Shown here piece by piece: positions 36,375 to 45,904 of a stretch of DNA of 64,000 bases. How positions within the stretch are numbered: position 1 is the stretch's first letter; each line of letters begins with the position of its first letter. The stretch is from the NCBI RefSeq assembly GCF_029257255.1, contig NZ_JARICI010000087.1:1-64000 (forward strand), read 5' to 3'. The notes beneath the pieces are model-generated. The model worked only from the letters and a program-made list of their open reading frames with translations, searched no databases and had not been told where the DNA came from. Origin of the DNA: Sporosarcina sp. (lineage in GTDB: Bacteria; Bacillota; Bacilli; Bacillales_A; Planococcaceae). The translations under genes and the position numbers were made by a program.

Positions 36375-37571
36375 TTAATTACACGTCATATAGCGCCAAT
36401 AATTATCACCCAGTACGCCGGACAAATACGCCAGCCCTTCACTTTCCGAGCGATGAATTGTCTGCCAGTCACCATCGTTAAGAGACAGGTATATTTCATG
36501 ATGGGGCGCATCATTATGATAGCCCACCAAGTCGATATTTCCTTCGCGGTCCAGATGCCCCTTTACTTCATAATGAATCGACGGTGAAGCAGTGAGAGGA
36601 TTGCCTACATCATGGTTAACCTCAAAATTGATTTCTTTCAGCTCCCCTTCAAGACGTTTAATTTTAATTCCGTCCACTGATGCATGGCCATGGCGTTTAT
36701 ACCGTTTCAAATAATTCAACCCGATCGACGGTCCGACTGCTTTGGTAAATTGAAGCGGGTTTTCTTTGCCGTCAAACTGCCCTTCCATGTTCACTCGTGT
36801 ACGAAAACTCTTTCCTTCCGGATTGAAATCACGGTCATCTCCAGTAAAATATGGAAGTGGAGACAGCAGATTTGGATTTTTTAGTATGTCTTCCTTCAGA
36901 AACGTGGTATAACGAAACTTCCATTGATCTATTTGCTTTGCTTTTTTCCGCTTTGCAACGGGCTGCAATAATTGATCGCGACGTTTTACGTGTACAGTAA
37001 ACGTATAAACTTCCTCCGTCGGTTCACTTTCCGGATCATTCGGTGTAACCGCATCAAACACTTTCGCCGCCATCGACTTGCTGACATTCATATGATGATT
37101 GCTGTCGATCAATGGACGTGTACCCGAAATGCTGTAGGTAACTGATTCAGATAAAGGGCATTCCCGGTCAATGAAGCGATTATCTTCTACCGTCTGCACA
37201 TACTTACCATTGCGGTAAACATCAAACTTCTTCACACCTTTGATCCATTCCCAAGACAGCGCAATTTGTGAAGCGGCCGTAATAGTTGTGATGACCAGCC
37301 GCTGTAAAGGATGCTCATCTTCCATAGTTGTCGTCAGCGCAGAGGTCTGCATGACGATGACGTCTTGGACTTGATCATCTTCTACACGTTCAACAGTGTA
37401 TTGAAATGGATGTCTCGGATCCAATTCACCGTCTGTGAATTCTGCAGCTGTTCCTTCATATACTTGTTGGTCATTTTTATAGACACGATAATATCCCGCT
37501 GCATCGCTCCAAGAAAATGTCAGGTCGTCTAATGAATGGGACAATCTTTGTATTTCAAATAAAGGCTTCAT
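36375..37571 (-). CDS. Two FN3-like repeats plus DUF3238-type domain protein
   Basis: A 398-residue protein without a signal peptide. Residues 1-75 and about 88-165 look like two fibronectin-III-like repeats (LTFSWSDAAGYYRVYKNDQQ and IALSWEWIKGVKKFDVYRNG). A linker (TEEVYTFTVHVKRR) leads into the region from about 205 to the end. That region includes PYFTGDDRDFNPEGKSFRTR and VDGIKIKRLEGELKEI and matches my memory of DUF3238, a Bacillus domain of unknown function. It may bind protein or carbohydrate; no catalytic motif is visible. Confidence 0.6.
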   Translation of the reverse strand: MKPLFEIQRLSHSLDDLTFSWSDAAGYYRVYKNDQQVYEGTAAEFTDGELDPRHPFQYTVERVEDDQVQDVIVMQTSALTTTMEDEHPLQRLVITTITAASQIALSWEWIKGVKKFDVYRNGKYVQTVEDNRFIDRECPLSESVTYSISGTRPLIDSNHHMNVSKSMAAKVFDAVTPNDPESEPTEEVYTFTVHVKRRDQLLQPVAKRKKAKQIDQWKFRYTTFLKEDILKNPNLLSPLPYFTGDDRDFNPEGKSFRTRVNMEGQFDGKENPLQFTKAVGPSIGLNYLKRYKRHGHASVDGIKIKRLEGELKEINFEVNHDVGNPLTASPSIHYEVKGHLDREGNIDLVGYHNDAPHHEIYLSLNDGDWQTIHRSESEGLAYLSGVLGDNYWRYMTCN

Positions 37572-37716
37572 TTACATCCGCTCCCTTTTATCTAATATGC
37601 ATGAATCTTTGTTTAAATTCAGACAACTCTCTACCCTTAGGCCTATTCTTCATGCTCCTTCTCTTGTGCTCAATCTCTCATTTTATATCTTTTATCCTTC
37701 TCAATCTTGTCCGGTT

Positions 37717-37745
37717 TTATCCTTTATAAAATTTTATGATACAAT
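37717..37745 (+). promoter_or_regulatory. Promoter of the thi operon
   Basis: -10 TACAAT (37740-37745) with TGA before it (extended -10) and a weak -35 TTATCC (37717-37722), 17-base spacer. It lies about 20 bases upstream of the TPP aptamer. Confidence 0.55.
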
Positions 37746-37763
37746 TAATATGTCTGATTCATA

Positions 37764-37900
37764 TTCACCACTAGGGGTGCCCACCGATCTTTTCGGGCTG
37801 AGATGCTGTCATGCAAACCCTTGGAACCTGATCTAGTACATGCTAGCGGAGGGAAGTGAGTGGCTTTCGTACACTCCCCATCTTTGTATGGGCTTTTTGT
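37764..37900 (+). promoter_or_regulatory. TPP (THI-box) riboswitch with terminator
   Basis: The conserved THI elements appear in order: CTAGGGGTGCCC, GGGCTGAGATG, ACCCTTGGAACCTGATCTAG and GCGGAGGGAAGTG. The expression platform ends with a terminator hairpin (CCCAT-CTTTGT-ATGGG then CTTTTTG, 37877-37898). Thiamine pyrophosphate binding would stop transcription before thiM. Confidence 0.96.
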
Positions 37901-37930
37901 ATATATACCTTTATGGAGAGGATGAGAAAC

Positions 37931-38701
37931 ATGAAGCTAATTCAACTTCTTAGAAATGAACAGCCGCTCGTTCATTGCATCACGAACTTTGTAGTAGCAA
38001 ACTTTCAAGCAAACGGGCTGCTGGCAATCGGTGCATCGCCTGTAATGGCCGATGCCTTAGAAGAAGCAGAGGATATTGCAAAAATTGCTTCCTGCAGTAT
38101 TTTGAATATCGGAACGCTCAAGCAACAGACCGTTGATGCCATGATTCTGGCAGGCAATAGCGCGAGAGCCGCAGGAAAACCTGTCGTACTTGACCCTGTC
38201 GGTGCAGGAGCGACACCGTTTCGAAAAGCAAGCGTTCTCAAAGTTCTGACTGAAGTAGATGTCACCCTCATCCGCTGCAATGCCGGCGAACTTGCAGCCA
38301 TCGCGGACGTACCATGGAACGCTAAAGGTGTAGACGCCGGTGAAGGAAGCGCAGACATAGAAGAAATCGCCAAAAAAGTTGCTCTCGACTACAAATGTTT
38401 AGTTGCTGTGTCAGGTCAAACAGATATCGTTACGGACGGTCATCGTTCCATTTCAATAGGAGGCGGACATCCTTCTATGACTGAGATTACTGGGACAGGT
38501 TGTCTGCTCAGCTCAGTTGTCGGCGCTTTCCTGGCAGTCGCAAGTGAACGGCCTTTGGAAGCCGCAGCCGAAGCTCTCTCATTTTATAAGCGTGCAGGCG
38601 AAGCTTCAGCCAATATCTCAAAAGGCCCTGGAGATTTCGCAGTAAATTTCTTAAACACATTACATACACTGGATCGGGACAATAACACGTTTTTAGTGTA
38701 A
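37931..38701 (+). CDS. thiM: Hydroxyethylthiazole kinase
   Basis: Phosphorylates salvaged 5-(2-hydroxyethyl)-4-methylthiazole for thiamine synthesis. The 256-residue ribokinase-fold enzyme shows [34 protein letters not shown] and the catalytic [13 protein letters not shown] near residue 195. The ATG at 37931 is used because upstream in-frame codons fall inside the riboswitch terminator and GAGAGG lies shortly before it. First gene of thiM-thiD-thiE-thiW. Confidence 0.95.
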   Translation: MKLIQLLRNEQPLVHCITNFVVANFQANGLLAIGASPVMADALEEAEDIAKIASCSILNIGTLKQQTVDAMILAGNSARAAGKPVVLDPVGAGATPFRKASVLKVLTEVDVTLIRCNAGELAAIADVPWNAKGVDAGEGSADIEEIAKKVALDYKCLVAVSGQTDIVTDGHRSISIGGGHPSMTEITGTGCLLSSVVGAFLAVASERPLEAAAEALSFYKRAGEASANISKGPGDFAVNFLNTLHTLDRDNNTFLV

Positions 38702-38724
38702 CTAGGAGTAAGGGGGTTTTTTCA

Positions 38725-39540
38725 TTGACAGTAAATGTAGCATTGACTATTGCGGGATCAGACAGCGGAGGCGGCGCAGGGATCCAGGCAGATCTGAAGA
38801 CGTTTCAGGAACTTGGTGTGTTCGGCACATCTGCTCTAACAGCTGTAACTGCACAAAATACTCATGGCGTTCACGGAGTCTATCCTGTACTGACAGATGG
38901 TGTCACAGCACAGATCCGTGCAGTATTGGACGATTTTGACGTAAAAGCATGTAAAACAGGGATGCTATTTTCAGCTGAAATTATCATAGCTGTTGCTACT
39001 GTATTGAAGGAATATGCACCCTTCCCTCTTGTAATCGATCCCGTCATGATTGCTAAAGGCGGCCATTCTTTATTACAGCAAGAAGCAATACAGGCGTTGA
39101 AAGATCATCTAATTCCGATGGCTGCAATCATTACGCCAAATATCCCCGAAGCAGAAGTGCTGACAGAAATGAAAATAGTCAGTGATGAAGAAATTCAGCA
39201 AGCCGCACAGAAATTCATCGAGATGGGTGCGAAAGCAGTGATTATAAAAGGCGGACACCGCTACGATGTACTCGAGGCAAAAGATTATTATCTTGATTGT
39301 GAAGGACAGTCATTTACGATGACGACTCCGTGGGTGCAAACGAAAGATACCCATGGGACCGGCTGTACATTTGCAGCCGCTTTAGCTGGATTTATCGCAA
39401 AAGGCTGTGCCATGTCTGACGCGGTTGCAGAGGCGAAACAGTTTATTCAGGCCGCTATTGAACATGGCTTACGCCTTGGCTCTGGCCATGGTCCGACAAA
39501 TCACTGGGCTTACGGTCAGCTGAAAAAGGAGATGCACTAA
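38725..39540 (+). CDS. thiD: Hydroxymethylpyrimidine (phosphate) kinase
   Basis: Phosphorylates HMP and HMP-P to HMP-PP for joining with the thiazole. The 271 residues have the ribokinase-like [20 protein letters not shown] at the N-terminus, [12 protein letters not shown] and the anion-hole motif [13 protein letters not shown] near residue 210. The start is TTG, preceded by AAGGGGG at 8 bases. It follows thiM by 23 bases and ends directly before thiE. Confidence 0.95.
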   Translation: MTVNVALTIAGSDSGGGAGIQADLKTFQELGVFGTSALTAVTAQNTHGVHGVYPVLTDGVTAQIRAVLDDFDVKACKTGMLFSAEIIIAVATVLKEYAPFPLVIDPVMIAKGGHSLLQQEAIQALKDHLIPMAAIITPNIPEAEVLTEMKIVSDEEIQQAAQKFIEMGAKAVIIKGGHRYDVLEAKDYYLDCEGQSFTMTTPWVQTKDTHGTGCTFAAALAGFIAKGCAMSDAVAEAKQFIQAAIEHGLRLGSGHGPTNHWAYGQLKKEMH

Positions 39541-40188
39541 ATGCGCAAGGCAGACGTACGAAAAGCGATGGGCCTGTATTTTATAATGGGTACCCCAAAT
39601 ATACGCAATCAGGAGCCACTGGCCGTTTTAGAGGCTGCTCTTCGCGGCGGAATCACTTGCTTCCAGCTGCGTGAAAAGGGAGAAAATGCGTTGCAGGGAG
39701 ATGCGTTGCTTGGGTTCGCAAAAAAGTGTCAGGCAATGTGCCGGCTTTATCGCGTTCCATTTATTATTAATGATGATGTCGACCTTGCGCTAGCTCTTAA
39801 TGCAGACGGTGTCCATGTTGGGCAGGATGATGAACAGGCAGCACTTGTGCGCAAACGCATCGGTCCGGATAAATGGCTCGGTGTCTCTACTCACAATTCA
39901 GATGAAGTGAAACTTGCTGAAGAAATCGGAGCGGATTATGTTGGGATTGGACCGATTTATCCAACGGCAACGAAATTAGATGCTTCTGCTGTTGTAGGTC
40001 CTGAGCTAATTGAAGAAATCCGCAATACTTTTCCTGATATGCCGACTGTAGGGATTGGCGGACTCACTTTAGCTAATTCCGGCCTTGCCCTACAAGCCGG
40101 AGCTGATGGTGTTGCTGTAATTTCCGCCATCGCTTCCGCTGAAAATCCAATGGACGCTGCTAAAGCTTTCTCCAAACTACTCACATGA
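39541..40188 (+). CDS. thiE: Thiamine-phosphate synthase
   Basis: Couples HMP-PP and thiazole phosphate. The 215-residue TIM-barrel has the family motifs CFQLREKGEN, FIINDDVDLALALNADGVHVGQDD, LGVSTHNSDE, YVGIGPIYPTATK and VGIGGLTL. The start directly abuts the thiD stop, with the ribosome site (AAAGGAG) inside thiD. Third gene of the salvage operon. Confidence 0.95.
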   Translation: MRKADVRKAMGLYFIMGTPNIRNQEPLAVLEAALRGGITCFQLREKGENALQGDALLGFAKKCQAMCRLYRVPFIINDDVDLALALNADGVHVGQDDEQAALVRKRIGPDKWLGVSTHNSDEVKLAEEIGADYVGIGPIYPTATKLDASAVVGPELIEEIRNTFPDMPTVGIGGLTLANSGLALQAGADGVAVISAIASAENPMDAAKAFSKLLT

Positions 40189-40195
40189 GGTTACT

Positions 40196-40684
40196 ATGAA
40201 TACAAGAAAAATGGTTTTTATGACAATGTTTGCGGCGATTGCTGTCGCCGGATCTGCCTTTGTTTCATTTCCGGCGGGCATCGCAAGAGCTTACCCTATT
40301 CAGCATGCCGTCAATGTCATCGTGGCGATCGTCATGGGGCCCGGCGCAGCGGTTCTAGTTGCATTTGTAACCGGACTTGTGCGAATTCTGACAGGAACCG
40401 GTTCTTTACTGGCGTTTCCTGGCGGGATGATTGGCGCGCTGTTAGCTGGACTGTTCTACCAAAAGCTTAAACGGAATTGGACAGCCGGCATCGGTGAAAT
40501 AATCGGCACCGGTTTCATTGCACCTTTATTTGCCGTGCCTTATGCAAAAATTTTGATGGGTACGACTGTTACCGCTTTTTTCTTCCTGCCTCCTTTTCTT
40601 GTGTCAACAGTAAGCGGGACCATTATCGGTCTTTTACTGGCGCCAAGACTCTTGAAGCTGAAGTTATTTCAGGACTTGCACTGA
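40196..40684 (+). CDS. thiW: Thiazole ECF transporter S-component ThiW
   Basis: A 162-residue membrane protein with about five hydrophobic segments. The ThiW pattern is seen in SFPAGIARAYPIQHAVNVIV and AFPGGMIGALLAGL. ThiW proteins are predicted to bring in the thiazole precursor through the shared ECF module. Clustering with thiM (thiazole kinase) under a TPP riboswitch supports a salvage role. The 259 bases after it contain a 21-bp-phased motif array and the dsdA terminator. Confidence 0.88.
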   Translation: MNTRKMVFMTMFAAIAVAGSAFVSFPAGIARAYPIQHAVNVIVAIVMGPGAAVLVAFVTGLVRILTGTGSLLAFPGGMIGALLAGLFYQKLKRNWTAGIGEIIGTGFIAPLFAVPYAKILMGTTVTAFFFLPPFLVSTVSGTIIGLLLAPRLLKLKLFQDLH

Positions 40685-40717
40685 TTTTGCGGTGAATCAA
40701 TGAAAGCTTGATAGGGG

Positions 40718-40852
40718 TATGAGCGCTGATAATAGACTTATGAGCGTGTATCGAGTTGCTATGATCGGGCTACGGGTGAAGTAGGAGCGCTTGGCAGCCT
40801 TGTTTGATCGGTTGACCAACGTTTATGAGCGTTCATTGGCATTCTATGATCC
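40718..40852 (+). repeat. 21-bp-phased motif array A
   Basis: Seven copies of TATGAGCG/TATGATCG-type octamers start at 40718, 40739, 40760, 40782, 40803, 40824 and 40845. The steps are 21, 21, 22, 21, 21 and 21 bases. Order of the variable base: G, G, T, G, T, G, T. Spacers are unrelated in sequence. Stop codons and the 22-base step break any frame, so the array is not coding. It lies between the convergent ends of thiW and dsdA. Confidence 0.85.
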
Positions 40853-40876
40853 ACTATAATAAATTACGTTTAATAT

Positions 40877-40926
40877 TAAAAAGGGCGGTTCAGGGTGTCA
40901 TGTTTTACGACACTCCGAACCGCCTT
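40877..40926 (-). terminator. Terminator after dsdA
   Basis: Minus strand: AAGGCGGTTCGGAGTGTC and GACACCCTGAACCGCCCTT form an 18-bp stem followed by a T run. It closes dsdA transcription before array A. Confidence 0.92.
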
Positions 40927-40943
40927 CCCGGGAAAAAAGATTA

Positions 40944-42254
40944 TTATTTCCCCGCTTGCTCATAATAGCTTCGCATTTCCTCTTCAGGCACCATATTTCC
41001 GCCTGTACCCCAGACAAGATGAACGGCTTTTGCCAAATCTGCCCCTTGGATGCGAGACTCTATAGACTTAACAGGACCTGTCATGCCTGCGAGCGCAGAA
41101 GGTTCCAACCAAATGTCTTCACTGTCTGCCAATTCCTTTAAAAGCGTGAACAACGTACGGTCTGCAACAGAATAGCATCCGGCAAGGAAAGGTTCCATCG
41201 TTTTTCCTACGAACGCAGAAGCTGTTCCTACTGCCAGACCATCGGCGGCCGTTTTATTATCCAAATGAAAATCAGCGACTGAAACTCGGTCATGCAGGCC
41301 TGTCATCATCCCCAGCATCATGCATGGAGAATGCGTTGGCTCGGCAAAGAAACAATGCACATGATCACCGAGCGCCAGTTTCAAGCCGAATGCCACTCCG
41401 CCGGGCCCTCCGCCTACTCCGCAAGGTAAGTAAACAAAAAGCGGATGCTCCTGATCTACTTTGATACGTAGAGCTTTCAGTTGCGCGGCAACACGCTCAC
41501 CTGCGACTGCGTAGCCCATAAAAAGATCAGTTGAGTTTTCATCATCTACAAAATGGCAAGAAGGATCTTCTTGTGCCTGGCGTCTACCTTCTTCCACGGC
41601 TTTACTGTAGTCGTCTTCATACTCCACGACCTGTACGCCTTTGGACCGCAATAAATCCTTCTTCCATTGCTTTGCATCTGCTGACATATGTACGGTTACA
41701 GTAAAACCAAGCTTCGCACTCATAATGCCGATACTCAGTCCAAGGTTTCCTGTCGATCCTACCGCTATTTTGTGCTGTGCAAATAAATTCTTGAAGGCCG
41801 GCTCAGCGAATTGGAGATAATCTTGCGTATCATTCACTAATTGATGCTCAAGCGCCAATGTTTCTGCATGTTTCAGCACTTCATAAATACCGCCGCGTGC
41901 TTTAATAGAACCTGAAATTGGCAGTGCATTATCCTGCTTCAACAACAGCTTACCTGGAATCTTCAGCTTATACTGCTGCTCCAACATCTGTTTCATTGCA
42001 GGAATTGAAGTGAGCGGTGATTCAATGATTCCCTGATTAACAGCAGTGTCTGGAAAGACTTTTTCCAAGTACGGAGCGAATCGTTCGAGTCTCTGACGGG
42101 CATCATCAACATCTTCTTGTGTCAGACGCGTTTTCTCCATCGCCTGATTTACCGGCTCTATAGAAGGGTTACGCCACAGCACTTCTTTCATGTCCATCAC
42201 TTGCTGAAATAAAGGCTCCTTCGCTAGCCATTCTTTTCGTTCATTGTCTTTCAT
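40944..42254 (-). CDS. dsdA: D-serine dehydratase
   Basis: A PLP enzyme converting D-serine to pyruvate and ammonia, which detoxifies D-serine or feeds it to carbon metabolism. The 436 residues match DsdA length. The cofactor lysine is Lys118 in SGSIKARGG, the glycine-rich phosphate loop is [13 protein letters not shown] and the later [15 protein letters not shown] is typical. The ATG at 42254 is chosen because GGGGTG lies 6 bases before it. It is monocistronic, ending in a strong terminator. Confidence 0.94.
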   Translation of the reverse strand: MKDNERKEWLAKEPLFQQVMDMKEVLWRNPSIEPVNQAMEKTRLTQEDVDDARQRLERFAPYLEKVFPDTAVNQGIIESPLTSIPAMKQMLEQQYKLKIPGKLLLKQDNALPISGSIKARGGIYEVLKHAETLALEHQLVNDTQDYLQFAEPAFKNLFAQHKIAVGSTGNLGLSIGIMSAKLGFTVTVHMSADAKQWKKDLLRSKGVQVVEYEDDYSKAVEEGRRQAQEDPSCHFVDDENSTDLFMGYAVAGERVAAQLKALRIKVDQEHPLFVYLPCGVGGGPGGVAFGLKLALGDHVHCFFAEPTHSPCMMLGMMTGLHDRVSVADFHLDNKTAADGLAVGTASAFVGKTMEPFLAGCYSVADRTLFTLLKELADSEDIWLEPSALAGMTGPVKSIESRIQGADLAKAVHLVWGTGGNMVPEEEMRSYYEQAGK

Positions 42255-42296
42255 TCCAGACACCCCTTCCTTACAGTCATTCTATTCAAATGATGT

Positions 42297-42908
42297 CTAT
42301 TTAAACCAGCCCTTCTCCTGAAACATCGAAATCGCTTCGATCCGGTTTCGCACACCGAGCTTATCCAAGATTGTTGACACATAATTACGGACTGTGCCGG
42401 GTGATAAAAATAATTCTGCCGCGATTTGTTTCGTCGTCTTTCCTTCCGATATTAACTTTAGCACTTGCCCTTCACGCTCTGTTAGAGGATTCTTTTCCTC
42501 TTCTTTTGCATCAAATGCCAAATCTATTAATTCAGGAGCATAGATACGTCGTCCTTTAATAATGGAATGAATGGACTTCACCAGTTCTTCGATTGGATTA
42601 TCCTTCAGCAAATAGCCCCGGACACCTGCATTTCGAGCGCGCTCAAAATACCCCGTTCTTGCAAAAGTCGTCAAGATGATGATTTGGCAGTCTTCACCCT
42701 GCAGCTCTTCCGCTGCGTCCAATCCTGTCTTGATGGGCATCTCGATATCCATTATACAAATGTTAGGCTGCAGCTTTTTCACTAATTCCACTGCTTCCTG
42801 ACCGTTTTTCGCCATGCCGACTACTTCCATATCATCTTCTAAGTTTAATAACGACCCTAACGCACCTAGCATCATTCCTTGATCTTCTGCTATCACAATA
42901 CGGATCAT
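42297..42908 (-). CDS. desR: Response regulator DesR (membrane fluidity)
   Basis: A 203-residue NarL/LuxR-family regulator that, in Bacillus, activates the desaturase gene when membranes stiffen in the cold. The receiver phosphorylation site is Asp54 (CIMDIEMP), as in Bacillus DesR. The C-terminal LuxR HTH is NPLTEREGQVLKLISEGKTT followed by LFLSPGTVRNYVSTIL. It follows desK by six bases. The identification rests on the neighbouring desK and des genes. Confidence 0.93.
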   Translation of the reverse strand: MIRIVIAEDQGMMLGALGSLLNLEDDMEVVGMAKNGQEAVELVKKLQPNICIMDIEMPIKTGLDAAEELQGEDCQIIILTTFARTGYFERARNAGVRGYLLKDNPIEELVKSIHSIIKGRRIYAPELIDLAFDAKEEEKNPLTEREGQVLKLISEGKTTKQIAAELFLSPGTVRNYVSTILDKLGVRNRIEAISMFQEKGWFK

Positions 42909-42914
42909 AAGCTA

Positions 42915-44042
42915 TCACCCTTCCTTAATTTGTTTCAGAACTGCGGGAACTGTAATCTTCAATTGCGTTCCTTCCTGACTGCTAATGGAAAGCTTACCGT
43001 TAACGAATTCCAGACGCTCTTCCATGCCGTCCAGCCCGTTCCCCGGCAGGTTCACACCGTTTTTCGCGATTCCAATTCCGTTATCTTTCACGATAATACG
43101 AAACTCTTTTTCAGTCCGTTCAAAAACGATGCAGCAGTGCTTTGCGTAGCTATGTTTCACTACATTGTTGATCGCTTCTTTTAAGCACATAACCAAGACA
43201 TTCTCTACAATCGGCGACATATCCGGAAAATTCGGATCGCCTTCGTGTTCTATTTCAATTTCCGCCGCTTTCAACAATTGCTCCACGCGTACCAATTCAT
43301 CCTTCAATTTAACACGGCGCATCCCGCTGACAAGCACGCGGACTTCTTTTAATGCTGTACTGGAGATCTGCCGGATATCATGAATTTCTGCTTTAGCAGA
43401 TTCTATATCACGATCCATTAAGCGTACTGCTAAATCACTTTTCAGCCCAATCATTGACAGTTTTTGTCCCAGCGTATCATGGAGATCCCTTGCAATCCGC
43501 TCGCGCTCCTGGACAATCGTCAATTCTGATATACGTTGTCTTGCATGCACCAGCTGATCCTGTAATCGATCACGTTTTTGACGATTATAAAGATTAAAAG
43601 GCAGCAGCACGACGCCGATAATAGCAAGAATAATGAAGTGAATCTGGGGAAGAAACAGTTTAATTTCGATAAAGAATCCTGCAACGACTGCGCCGATCAA
43701 TATGGCAATATGCAAGCCATAAATGATAAAAAACCCTACAGGATTACGGATATTCCCAATAAAAAACGCAATAAATATAGATAGATATACATATCCGAAT
43801 AACAGAGTCATTAATACGGTAATAACTATTTCAAAACTGATCCACATATACATGAGGCCGCTGTCTGATTTCACGGAAAAATAATAGGATAAGAAGAAGA
43901 AGACGAGCAGCGTGAAACCGATCAATAACCCCATCGGTGACGCACTTCGCAAAATATAGAAGAAAGGTAAAATACAAAACACTACCCATGCATAAATGCT
44001 GAGCCATGGGCTTTTCGGGAAAATACTGTACCAGCTGTGCAT
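42915..44042 (-). CDS. desK: Membrane thermosensor histidine kinase DesK
   Basis: A 375-residue kinase with five membrane segments in residues 15-150, no extracytoplasmic sensor domain, then a HisKA_3 domain. The phospho-accepting His188 lies in ERERIARDLHDTLGQKLSMI, the same position as in Bacillus DesK. The HATPase follows (VVKHSYAKHCC, DNGIGI, GNGLDGMEERL). A minus-strand extended -10 (TGTTACAAT, about 44072-44079) upstream may give desKR its own promoter, separate from des. Confidence 0.93.
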   Translation of the reverse strand: MHSWYSIFPKSPWLSIYAWVVFCILPFFYILRSASPMGLLIGFTLLVFFFLSYYFSVKSDSGLMYMWISFEIVITVLMTLLFGYVYLSIFIAFFIGNIRNPVGFFIIYGLHIAILIGAVVAGFFIEIKLFLPQIHFIILAIIGVVLLPFNLYNRQKRDRLQDQLVHARQRISELTIVQERERIARDLHDTLGQKLSMIGLKSDLAVRLMDRDIESAKAEIHDIRQISSTALKEVRVLVSGMRRVKLKDELVRVEQLLKAAEIEIEHEGDPNFPDMSPIVENVLVMCLKEAINNVVKHSYAKHCCIVFERTEKEFRIIVKDNGIGIAKNGVNLPGNGLDGMEERLEFVNGKLSISSQEGTQLKITVPAVLKQIKEG

Positions 44043-44117
44043 AGGTTCTCATCGCCATCCTTTATTAATCCATTGTAACAAATAGTTGCCGGATTGACCC
44101 GCTTACACTTTAGTAAA

Positions 44118-44152
44118 TAAAAAAGGCGGAGAAGGAATTCCTTCTCTCGCCC
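44118..44152 (-). terminator. Terminator after des
   Basis: Minus strand: GGCGAGAGAAGGAATTCC then TTCTCCGCC followed by a run of Ts, between des and desK. It supports separate transcription of des and desKR. Confidence 0.88.
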
Positions 44153-44154
44153 GA

Positions 44155-45204
44155 TCAGTCAAATGTTGTACGTTTTGGTTTTAAATCAATCTTCAACTTT
44201 TCTTTGTTCATGATAGATTGTTTAGCTTCTCTAAATGTAATGAACTTTTTATTTGCCGGATCATACAGACGGTAGCGTAAGGATTCCAGGCTTGTTTTTA
44301 ATGTGATGGTTGTGGCTTGATGCAGTGGCGGTGTTAATTCATGCGCCATCTCTAAATTATAATTCGGTACACGCGGAGCCAGATGGTGTACGTGGTGGAA
44401 TCCGATGTTTCCTGTCGCCCACTGCAGAACACGCGGCAATTGATAATACGAACTGCCTTCTACAGCTGCTTTTACGTAATCCCATTCTGATTCTTCTTCG
44501 AAATAAGAATCTTCGAATGTGTGCTGAATGTAGAATAACCAAATTCCAAGCGCCGCGGCAGTGAACATCATTGTGCCTTGGATCAGCAGGAATGACTGCC
44601 AGCCGATAAGTGCGATCAATCCGCTGTACATCGCCAGAAGGATGACATTGATCAGATACGTGTTCATACGCTCTTTCTTACGCGCATCTTTACGATTAAA
44701 ACGGCCTGCGATTAATACCAGATATAAAGGTCCAAAACCAAACAATACGATAGGGTTACGATAGAAACGATAGCCTAAACGCTGCCATTTAGAAGCATTT
44801 TCATACTCTTCAACAGTCATTACCCAAATATCGCCTACTCCGCGCTTATCAAGATTCGAACTTGTCGCGTGATGGATAGAGTGTTCTCTTTTCCACTTTT
44901 CATAAGGAAATAATGTCAGGACGCCAGTGATTGTTCCCACAATATTATTCGCTTTCTTATTGCGGAAGAATGAACCATGCGTACAGTCATGAAAGATAAT
45001 GAATGTGCGGACTACGAAGAACGCAGCTGTGATTGCAAGCGCAATTGTCAAAACGACGGAAACGTTCAAGCTTTGATACGCCAGGAACCAAAGAATAAAA
45101 ACAGGCGGTATCGTATTCAGCATTTGAAAAACACTTTTCTTTAAGTCAGACTTCGCGAATGGTGCGACGTCTTTATGCAGCTGTTTCGTTTTCTCTTTAC
45201 TCAT
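44155..45204 (-). CDS. des: Membrane fatty acid desaturase (Des type)
   Basis: An acyl-lipid desaturase that raises membrane fluidity. The 349 residues carry the three histidine boxes for the di-iron centre: HDCTHGS (about 73-79), HSIHH (about 109-113) and HHVHH (near residue 275). They alternate with four to six membrane segments. AGGAGGG precedes the ATG. The neighbours desK and desR identify it as the cold-induced Des; a DesR-like dyad lies just upstream. Confidence 0.94.
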   Translation of the reverse strand: MSKEKTKQLHKDVAPFAKSDLKKSVFQMLNTIPPVFILWFLAYQSLNVSVVLTIALAITAAFFVVRTFIIFHDCTHGSFFRNKKANNIVGTITGVLTLFPYEKWKREHSIHHATSSNLDKRGVGDIWVMTVEEYENASKWQRLGYRFYRNPIVLFGFGPLYLVLIAGRFNRKDARKKERMNTYLINVILLAMYSGLIALIGWQSFLLIQGTMMFTAAALGIWLFYIQHTFEDSYFEEESEWDYVKAAVEGSSYYQLPRVLQWATGNIGFHHVHHLAPRVPNYNLEMAHELTPPLHQATTITLKTSLESLRYRLYDPANKKFITFREAKQSIMNKEKLKIDLKPKRTTFD

Positions 45205-45281
45205 GTTTGATTGTCCCTCCTAATTGGGATTGCTATTACATTAAGAATATCGTGTTTCAACAAGGAGAGGTAGACATAGAT

Positions 45282-45308
45282 GTCATGACTTTGAGATGAC
45301 AAATGTCA
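45282..45308 (-). promoter_or_regulatory. Candidate DesR operator upstream of des
   Basis: A perfect 8-bp palindrome GTCATGAC (45282-45289) and an inverted pair TGACA-NN-TGTCA (45297-45308) lie about 80-105 bases before the des start, with centres 17 bases apart. Bacillus DesR binds two adjacent dyads of similar TCATGAC/TGACA sequence at des. Identification is by resemblance and position. Confidence 0.6.
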
Positions 45309-45364
45309 TATTCACAATAACATTTCTTAAAATGAAATCAATATGGATCAGCATGGCGACGCGC

Positions 45365-45412
45365 CAAAAAGGCTATCTAAAAAGTCATATGAACAGGACT
45401 TTTTAGACAGCC
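45365..45412 (-). terminator. Terminator after ytxJ
   Basis: Minus strand: AGGCTGTCTAAAAAGTCC and GACTTTTTAGATAGCCT pair over 17 bp, followed by TTTTT. It separates ytxJ from the des control region. Confidence 0.9.
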
Positions 45413-45435
45413 TAATCGCAGGTTATAATATATTC

Positions 45436-45765
45436 TTACACCTGGTGTTCCTGGATCGCCTTTGTAATAGCGGGTTCTATAATAGAATAATGCGTTGCTT
45501 TCCAGGCCGCTTTGCCGCCTTTCAATAAAAATAGTTGCGGTGATTCATGACGTATTTCTAATTCCCGTTCAATTTCCTGTGACAACGGGCGACTCTTTTG
45601 CACAATCAGATAATATTTGGGCAAATCGGTTTCTGTCCGTCGAAATGCGTCAAATGCAGAAGCGCTGACCGGACATGTAGAACTGTGCTTCATTATAAGC
45701 ACCGGTTTTTCATTGGACTGATCAAGTACTTCATCCCATTGTTCTGTTGTAGAAATTTCCTGCAT
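45436..45765 (-). CDS. ytxJ: Bacillithiol-system redox protein YtxJ
   Basis: A 109-residue thioredoxin-fold protein with a single-cysteine active site in MKHSSTCPVSASAF. YtxJ-type proteins are thought to remove bacillithiol from protein thiols (monothiol bacilliredoxin). The ATG at 45765 is chosen because GGAGTG lies seven bases before it and the family begins here. The upstream in-frame stretch is not family-like. Monocistronic. Confidence 0.85.
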   Translation of the reverse strand: MQEISTTEQWDEVLDQSNEKPVLIMKHSSTCPVSASAFDAFRRTETDLPKYYLIVQKSRPLSQEIERELEIRHESPQLFLLKGGKAAWKATHYSIIEPAITKAIQEHQV

Positions 45766-45904
45766 GATACAACACTCCTTTTTCATCAGTATACCTTTAC
45801 CTGCTTTTTCAAAACAATCTATGGGCTTGCACGGCCGCCTTTCACTGTACATTTTTTTAGCTTTCATTCACAATATAAAGCAGTAGAAAGGGGGGCCGGG
45901 ATAC

